The notes below the pieces were generated by a model. It was not told the origin of the DNA, searched no databases, and saw only the letters and a program-made list of their open reading frames with translations. A stretch of DNA of 60,000 nucleotides. Source: Phoronis australis (lineage: Eukaryota; Phoronida; Phoronidae). Below, piece by piece: positions 53,201 to 60,000 of the stretch (position 1 is the stretch's first letter; each line of letters opens with the position of its first letter). A program made the position numbers and the translations under genes. The DNA lies in NCBI GenBank assembly GCA_002633005.1, contig NMRA01000052.1:223968-283967 (forward strand), in the 5' to 3' direction.

Positions 53201-56200
53201 CTGGAAAGTTGGAGTTGATCAATTTTGGTAGCTGTGAAATACACAAAGAAGTTCAACTTTAATTGACCTATCGCAAACTCCGCCCCCTTGCGAAATGTCG
53301 ACAAACAAACAATAAATTTTACTCAGTAATGTGCTGATTGTCGGGTGAAATGGCAGCTTGGAAACGAAGGTGTGTCAAGAATGTTGCATTCTAATTGGTC
53401 AGCTCAGCTGTCATTCAAAATCCTGGATATAGGTCAATTAACACAAATTAAACAGCAACAGCTTACCTCCATGTCAAATTATATGTTGTCCGTATTATCA
53501 TCCTTCAGACTTTTTTAAAGCTACACACACCGATAGTATCATAATGTCAAATATTACCAATTTCAGACTGGAACAAATCTTTTAAGTTTGCATCCCAAAG
53601 TACAACAGCAGAGTTAATCAATAAACCCTTCTCACTGCAGCGTAACCAGGGAAGTGTTAAATTACCATTCTGAAAAACCTCTATGGTCTCTTTACAGCCG
53701 GCTTGACAATCACAATTGTTGCAAGATATGTTTATTCGGTATAAAACCTATTCAGATATAGGACTTGTAGTGTATTGGTTGTTGTTGTGGACAATAGATG
53801 GCGCAGGAGTGCGAATAAAGATGGCAGCCTCCAGAGAGCGTGACTTTTCATCATCTATGTGATATCTTTTGTGGTTTGTTTATATCTATAATCTAGTTAA
53901 CAAGATCAAGGTACCTAAACTACACGGTTAACGGACTCAAACATGGCCCACGGAAGCATGAACACGACTCACGGACCTGCAAACACCGTCCACTGACTCA
54001 CAAACACGGGAACCGACTCGTAAAACACGATCCACGCACCCAAATACATGGGGCACGGACTCATATTCCCGAGGAAACACGGTTAATGGACCGCCAAACA
54101 CGGTTTACGGACAAAATGTAGATGTCAGCTGACCCAGGAAGTCGATGAGTCGGTGACCCGTGTTTGGTGGTCCATTAACCGTGTTTCCTCGTAAATATGA
54201 GCCCGTGTCCCGTGTATTTGGGTGCGTGGATCGTGTTTTGTGAGTCCGTTCCCGTGTTTGTGAGTCAGTGGACGGTGTTTGCAGGTCCGTGAGTCGTGTT
54301 CATGCGTCCGTGCCCGTGTTTATGAGTCCGTTGACCGTGCAGTTTAGGTACCTTGAAGATGATATAAAAATTAATATCTACAATTAAAATGACTTGACAA
54401 ATTAATTTGACAGACGTCAGAATCGAGATTGTTCCACAGCAAGGCACCAAAGTGGTAAAAGGTTTACCAAAATTAGTTCTTATTTATGGATATAAATATT
54501 GCCACTGTTACTAGACCTAGTATTTCTGTTGTGAACCTGGTTTACAATTTCTGTGTGAAGACATACCAAACCTAACAAACAATGCCTAAACAATGTGCTG
54601 TACTACAGCATTTCAAACAGTACAAGACAAAGGTATTCACGCAATTTTCCCGTCATGACGGCTGGACGGAAGCCACATTCAACGTCAGTGTAGTCTCCCC
54701 TCATGGCAGAGAATGAAGGGGAATTAACAGGAAACTTAGTGCGGTGGCTCAGACATTTTGTTATTAGAATTTTTCAGCCATAACAGTTATTGCCGGTCAT
54801 TTTTTGCTGTTTACAGAAGTACAGCATGACATTTCTTTTGTCTGATTACTTTTGACGACTTGTACTGTACTTTCGTGTTTCGTTTAGTCATATCTCTTGA
54901 ATGTCAAACGTTTTTCCGAAGACACAAACGAAATGGAATAAAGATAGTCAACAACAAAAAGTGTCGTGTCTTTAACAAGTTTCACTGTACTTTAGCAAAT
55001 CAATGGTAACATGACGAATTTTACCAAGCACAGGTTGTTCCTCAAACGCTCGATTTGATTTGTTGCTAAAAACTTGTACAACTAGCAGACGAATAGTATT
55101 GCATTGACAGTCATCCAATCCAAGCCACAGAACACTCTATAACCACGTACCTCCTCAGTAACGTAGGCGTACATGCGATAGTTGGTCTTCCACTTATCCT
55201 GAGTGGCGTTCAGGTAAAACCCAGCGCCAGAGCCGAAATCATAACTGTCATCTTCACCCTCAATGTTACACCCACCTGTCAAGATTAAAGCGTTACGACT
55301 CATCATTGAGACTTAAACTTCGCATTAGATACAGAAACTAACGGGTCACCCGAGTTGTTTTTGTTTTCACTTTCGTGTTTTTCGCACTCAACGCATACTG
55401 CAAGACAGTCAAACTTCCGCATGTTTTCCATGTGGTACACAGGTCTGCATTTATTATTCCAGGTTAAGTATGGCCTTCTTGCCTAATTTACTTGAATATT
55501 CTCACAAGTAGAACTGCGTAGAACCTCATACAAGGGACTTGAAGGTGTCTCATTCCGGAAAAAAATTGCGTCAGAGTCTGTTGAAGCTTTTGTGCAGGAG
55601 CACGGTAGAGTGTGTCACAATTTTGGCTAGAATAAGACAGTTCCGTTTGATGTAAGTTTCTCAAATGACTGGATTTATACTGAATGCATTGCACTTATAA
55701 ACCCGCGATTAGACCAAGTAGAGAACTTTTTATTAACCGCTATAAAACTGGTTTAACTTGTTCTTTACTCAGAAGAAAAGTGATCCCAGGGTTTGCAAAG
55801 AGCTGACATTTCATCATTCCTCGGGACCATGCTCGGCCCACAAAATAACATGGCGTGTCAAGCCAGCTTGTAGAGCCTGGCCTCAAGCAATCACTAATGT
55901 TGAGTTCTTTGGAAGTGCCGAAATCACCTCTAATTTAACTAACAATAATTACTTCAAACCAATTTCATTCAGGTAAGTGGTCTAATTGAAGTATAATGAA
56001 AAGTAGGCTTTTAAACACTTAAATTATTGTGTTTTGGCACATAACCAAGATGACATATAATGATTTCACCAGATATTTTGAGAAAGTGGGACCACAATAG
56101 GTAACTTATCAACCAGGCACTCACCCATGACTCTCCCAGTTCAATTGTATCCAGATATTCCTCACTCAAATGCACAACTAAGATGTCATTTTAATGATGA

Positions 56201-59200
56201 AATACCTCCACTTATTCAAATGTTGATAAAGAACAAATACTCAACCACTCATCACACCGATAGACATGCCAACATTGAAAAATTGGGCTCTAAGTAACAC
56301 ACAAATTTAATAACACATCTCGTGAAAGTAGAAACGGGGACCACCACAACATTCATGCCCTCAAAGTATGAAGTACGATTTAACTTACGGGGACTGGTAT
56401 CCGGACAGACAATCATGATACCTTCCTTGGCTGCGTGCTGCTGGGCCCCAGCTTTGGTGATAAAGTTCTGCTCAGTACATGTCAGACCTGAAAAAGTTTC
56501 AACAGTTTCTTCATAGGCAAAGCATTTCACTTTATTCACAGACAACATTCTTACTGTTGCAGATGTTTTGCATTGCACTCTACAGTCCTTTGTCAATGGC
56601 GGATGAGTTGTTGACATTTCCCATCGTTCTGTGACCCGGAAGTAATACAATGCCGTCACAAGAGGAAGTTCCTGGCTACCATTCATGTTAGGCTTAATGG
56701 TTTTGATAGAGTTGGCCTCTTTAACCTTTCTGGAGTACCAGTTTTCTTCAGCCGGGACCTTGGCATGATCACTGCACATGTCCGGAACAGCAAAAACGCA
56801 GTCTCTAAGAAACCTGAACTATTTTACCTGACCGCCACCAGAGACGGTGAAAAAACTTTTTTCTATCAGTTACGTCATCGTTTAGATGCATGGACAACTA
56901 ATCTAGCAAGTTCAACTCCCAATAACTTGAAGAAATATACAAGACTAAAAAATTAAGATATTTCAGTGTTTGTTACAATACATTTTGAATCTAAAGAAAG
57001 GCAAGGTGATCTACCTAGGACAAAGGCAGTGCCGAAATGGGCGCAACAAAGACTGAAGGGCAGTGGGGGAGACGGAATTCATGTCAACTTTCCGTTTTTA
57101 TAATTGTAGATATTTACGTGCCATAACTTTCATTATGTAACCACCTTTTTAAGTCACACTTCAGTTTTAAGAAACATGCATTCATGTCAAAGTAACCTCT
57201 TGGTCGATCTTAATAAAACCCTTTTTAATTATAAGAAAACTTCACAATTTACCTCAGAAACATTGTTATGAATTTTTTTTTTTTACTCATCTGGTATTGT
57301 TTCTATGCCAAATTAACTCGCAAAACTGCATTTTCTTACAAAAATACCAATCATATCCGTCTATCTTACGGTACGCAAAAGCTAGCGTGTTAGAGATTGA
57401 TGAATAAATATGAAAATTGGAAAGTTTAAGTGAAATTCACGAAGACATTTTCGAAAATTTGTGTTCCTAAGTTCAAATTAAGTCAATTTGCCAAAGCCGA
57501 AAACAAGTGGAAAACGTCACGATTCTTCAGAATCTGAGGGGAATTGCTTAATCATTAGGTGAAAACTTGTTTTGGTCAACATAACCTATACATGCCTTAA
57601 ACATGTTCACTAATTCAACATTCCCTTGCTATGTCAAATGAGTTTGCAGTGCGTAATTAACTTAATTAACGTTTTAATTTTGTGAACGTGCCTCGAGTCA
57701 AACTAGGACAAAGGCAAGGTCAGTTAAGTGGGTCAACAGTTCATTGTGACACACACACACTATGCGCTGGGAGACTGAAACTAAGTACGAAACTAAGTTC
57801 GAAATGGACAACAGAAATCGACACAATGTCACAGAGGCGGTGTGGCAACTCCGACTTGGTGCATTCATTCTCAATGGTCGTATGCATACAGAAACACATC
57901 TCCTTCGGGATCAAAACTATGCTTTGTATTTGTTTTCCACGGCATCTTTCTATGCTATGAGCACCTCATTGACTGATAATTATGGTGCCTCGGTGAATGA
58001 AATGAATGAAACTGCAAACGAAACTGCTCTATGCCTGGCGGAAGATTTGATTTGAGTGACAACCTCAGGGTAAATAGTAAACAAATTTCCATGCGGTTGA
58101 AGGTGGTTCTGCTAAATCTTTTTTCTGCTAACATTGTTAATTTTTTGTATTTGAAGTTCCCCGAAAATGAAAATAATGTATTTTGCTCGAAACATAAAAT
58201 AATGTAAAAATGGCCAATTTTTAAGAATAAAGTTTGAGATACCCTTAACATTGGGTCTATCCCTTTAACGTCGACAATAGCTTTTCACAACCTATCAATT
58301 CTCAAACAACATGCTTAAATTATGGGAGAAATGGACTTCAACTCCGGATCTGGAGGACGTCTCCCAACCCACCCCCTTCCCGGCTAGGATCTATCCACCC
58401 CACCAAGTATCTCGTTGATCAACAACAATAACACAAGCAACTACCTGACAGCCAGTACAACACAGGCACCTTGACGTCCTCAGCTTGCGGTGGCAAATAA
58501 ACAGCAAACTTCATGTCGCATTTCAACTCCGAGCTGAAACAAAAGGACAGTAATTACTTACGCTTTCCTAACTGTGCTCAACTCGGACCTAAAATAAAAC
58601 AAGAACATCACAACACTCCTTTACAACCGAGGTTGCCATATCTCATCTGTAAAGCAGTTAAATAGACAGCATGCATGAATCTGTTGTGCGCGAACTTGGT
58701 ATACTACTTAATCTCAAGATGGCATATGTGAGAACTTGGAATGCACGAGAAAACGTGGTAAGTTTACTCGAATAATCACGTTCACGTTGATAAAAATTCG
58801 ACACCCTAATTAAAAGTAAATTACAAACTAAAAAATTTTGACCAACCTTTATTGGCTTTTTTCAACTATTGGCTATCTTATTAAAAAACAGCAACTAATT
58901 AACTATTCACATTTATCTGTCTATTTCTCTGACAAGTTTCAGTAAAGGGAAAATAGGTGAGCGAGAGGTTCAAAATTATAACAATTCTTTACACCGAACA
59001 AAATATTTCATCAATTTACCTTAAAAGTTACTGAATACTAAATTCCAACCTCAAATATACGCGATCTTGAGATTACGCAGGATTCCAAGTTCACACACAA
59101 CAAATCAACTCTGTAGCTAAATCAAGTGGGACATTTTTCTTTTAAAGCGATAATATGAACGCCATGTCACAAACTGGTTCTGCCACCTTTGCCACTGATT

Positions 59201-59964
59201 CTCTTAGCACAGTAGATATTCTCCAGTTTGAGATAATCGCTAAATTTTTGGGATACCGAAATTCAACAAGCAAAAGTAGAATATTCTTGGTTCTGAAGAT
59301 TCTGGAGTTCATCCTAATTCTCAAATACAGGACACTGCATTTTTCTATCAACAGAGGCTGAAAATAGAATAAATTATTTGGCAGTTCATAAAATCGTTGA
59401 AAACGGCTCCTGCTGCAACATTTTTATGCACCCCCATGATATCCAACATCGAGTTGAATATCGTTTAGTTGAACGTAGTTCTTGAATCAGAAACAGCCAA
59501 CATTGTCTATTTTTAAAATTTGGTACATACGTAAATTTTCATTGTACTATACCACACAGGGAATTTTTACCAGTTTGCATCAAAAGGTTGCCACCTGCAA
59601 CATTCTGACAATGATCATGCTCTAGGTTGCTCAACAGTGCTTTCGCTCCTTCTATGAATTCAGCAAAATTATAATTTTCCGAAGTCTACTTTATCGAGAA
59701 GCATAAGGTGATCAAAAATCAAATAAAACCTCAGCGAATGAAATAAGCACAATAACACAAGGTGCGTTCATAAAAACTTGCAAACACCAAGATGCGAAAT
59801 GGTGAAAAGGCAATGATGACGTTTTTTAAAAATACTAGAACATTAACCGCAGGGATTGTTTTAATCAAACACATACCTGGTATGGCTGAAGACTTTCTGC
59901 CAACCACCAAACATCTTATTCTTTGAAACTTCTGTGACTCCTGCCATTTTTGTACTGAATGAAC
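50234..59964 (-). CDS. ESD: S-formylglutathione hydrolase (esterase D), complete coding sequence
   Basis: Hydrolyses S-formylglutathione to glutathione and formate, the last step of glutathione-dependent formaldehyde detoxification in the cytosol. Nine coding exons: 59877-59947, 58445-58533, 56389-56487, 55151-55275, 53167-53231, 52194-52347, 51845-51910, 51343-51444, 50234-50314. All junctions are GT/AG and in phase, giving 283 aa (human enzyme 282). The protein runs from [20 protein letters not shown] through [51 protein letters not shown] and [11 protein letters not shown] to [15 protein letters not shown]. The triad is Ser150 (GHSMGG), Asp227 (GKAD) and His261 (YDHS), each one position later than in human. 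Asp258 replaces the usual Gly before YDHS. An acceptor (TTTTTACAG) 17 nt before the ATG shows that a 5' UTR exon lies outside the window. Four mobile elements and two other repeats sit in its introns. Confidence 0.98.
50315..51342. other. ESD intron 8
   Basis: Between the penultimate and last coding exons. It includes AT-rich open frames on both strands (50701-50955, 50931-51194) with no domain, and short TTGACTTGAC repeats near 51110. Confidence 0.6.
52726..52964. mobile_element. MITE, GC-ended family, copy C
   Basis: Shares GGCGAAGTGGGCAAAAAGG, CGCAATTCACAGTGGTG, TAGTCCGCCCGCT and the right end CTGGGTGCGCGCA with copy B. The left end (CATGCACACAAACAG) is degraded. It lies in ESD intron 5. 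Confidence 0.8.
53263..53437. mobile_element. TTAA-flanked piggyBac-like MITE (175 bp)
   Basis: TTAA occurs immediately outside both ends (53259-53262, 53438-53441) and the termini TTGACCTAT are exact inverted repeats. The interior matches both subterminal ends of the 1.6-kb element at 17071-18683, in the opposite orientation. It is located in ESD intron 4. Confidence 0.85.
53907..54355. mobile_element. 449-bp foldback element built from short repeats
   Basis: The two halves are long imperfect inverted copies starting CAAGGTACCTAAACT at 53907 and ending in its near complement at 54355, with only about 40 bp of spacer near 54110-54150. AAGAT lies directly outside both ends (53902-53906, 54356-54360), a likely target duplication. 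Each arm is itself made of variant units containing ACACGG and CACGGACTCA. No coding capacity. It lies in ESD intron 4. Confidence 0.9.
54642..54874. repeat. Dispersed ~230-bp repeat, copy 2
   Basis: Relative of 43175-43397 in ESD intron 4. It shares CCGTCATGACGGCTG, CGTCAGTGTAGTCT and GAGAATGAAGGGGAATT. Confidence 0.75.
55276..56388. other. ESD intron 3
   Basis: Intronic sequence without recognised repeat. The 68- and 72-codon frames at 55488-55976 show no domain. Confidence 0.6.
56488..58444. other. ESD intron 2
   Basis: Intronic and AT-rich. Plus-strand frames at 57682-58055 show no domain. A short CA-rich tract (ACACACACAC) lies near 57750. Confidence 0.6.
58682..59102. mobile_element. 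TGTTGTG-ended MITE (421 bp)
   Basis: The left end TGTTGTGCGCGAACTTGG and right end (reverse-complemented) TGTTGTGTGTGAACTTGG begin imperfect inverted repeats of about 38 bp that also contain AATCTCAAGATSG. It lies in ESD intron 1. A partial, inverted relative is at 9271-9660. Confidence 0.85.
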
Positions 59965-60000
59965 CTGTAAAAACAATTTTTGAATTAACCTGGTTCGAAT

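Noticed and set aside
56252-56779. 175-codon minus-strand frame taken as one protein
   Set aside because: Only 56389-56487 is exon (ESD exon 3); the remainder is intron read-through.

Overview
This is animal nuclear DNA: AT-rich, with small exons (65-165 nt) separated by long introns, GT/AG splice sites, and many short transposon copies. The gene set (TNF-family ligand, ecdysteroid-kinase-like protein, secreted fibrinogen-domain lectin, S-formylglutathione hydrolase) and the CR1/Jockey-like LINE debris fit an aquatic invertebrate, perhaps a lancelet or hemichordate. That placement is an inference from gene content and was not tested. Six isolated N bases, several beside G or C runs, show that this is draft assembly.

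Five genes are supported, and all lie on the minus strand. From left to right: (1) a TNF-superfamily ligand at 561-4594, with membrane-anchor exon, domain-start exon and terminal exon found but the stalk unresolved; (2) an EcKL/CHK kinase-like gene at 10616-15615, two exons, 439 aa; (3) a secreted fibrinogen-related protein at 21784-27384, five exons, 238 aa, complete; (4) an unidentified coiled-coil-rich protein at 32758-46392, seven exons in phase, with its N-terminus not found; (5) S-formylglutathione hydrolase (ESD) at 50234-59964, nine coding exons, 283 aa, complete, with a 5' UTR exon beyond the right edge. Genes 3, 4 and 5 were assembled exon by exon; every junction has GT/AG ends and a matching codon phase.

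The remaining sequence is largely mobile. There are two relatives of one LINE family (14290-15405 plus strand; 19553-21060 minus strand) and two other LINE scraps (31790-31890, 33553-34001). Many non-autonomous DNA transposons keep visible terminal inverted repeats (TIRs) and often target-site duplications (TSDs): a hAT-like MITE pair with 8-bp TSDs, a TTAA-flanked piggyBac-like MITE with a 1.6-kb relative, a three-copy GC-ended MITE, a 919-bp GGCGGATCTAGG-ended element, a TA-flanked 1.6-kb element holding a perfect 150-bp inverted repeat, and a 449-bp foldback element inside an ESD intron. One FReD intron carries three elements nested inside each other. Micro- and minisatellites are at 7150-9050, 19190-21365, 22979-23096 and 39000-39560.

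The genes do not form an operon-like unit. TNF ligand and fibrinogen-domain lectin suggest innate-immune signalling and recognition, the EcKL suggests small-molecule phosphorylation, and ESD is the housekeeping glutathione-dependent formaldehyde detoxification enzyme. No single new multi-gene system stands out. The most novel items are the unidentified gene at 32.7-46.4 kb and the structured repeats.
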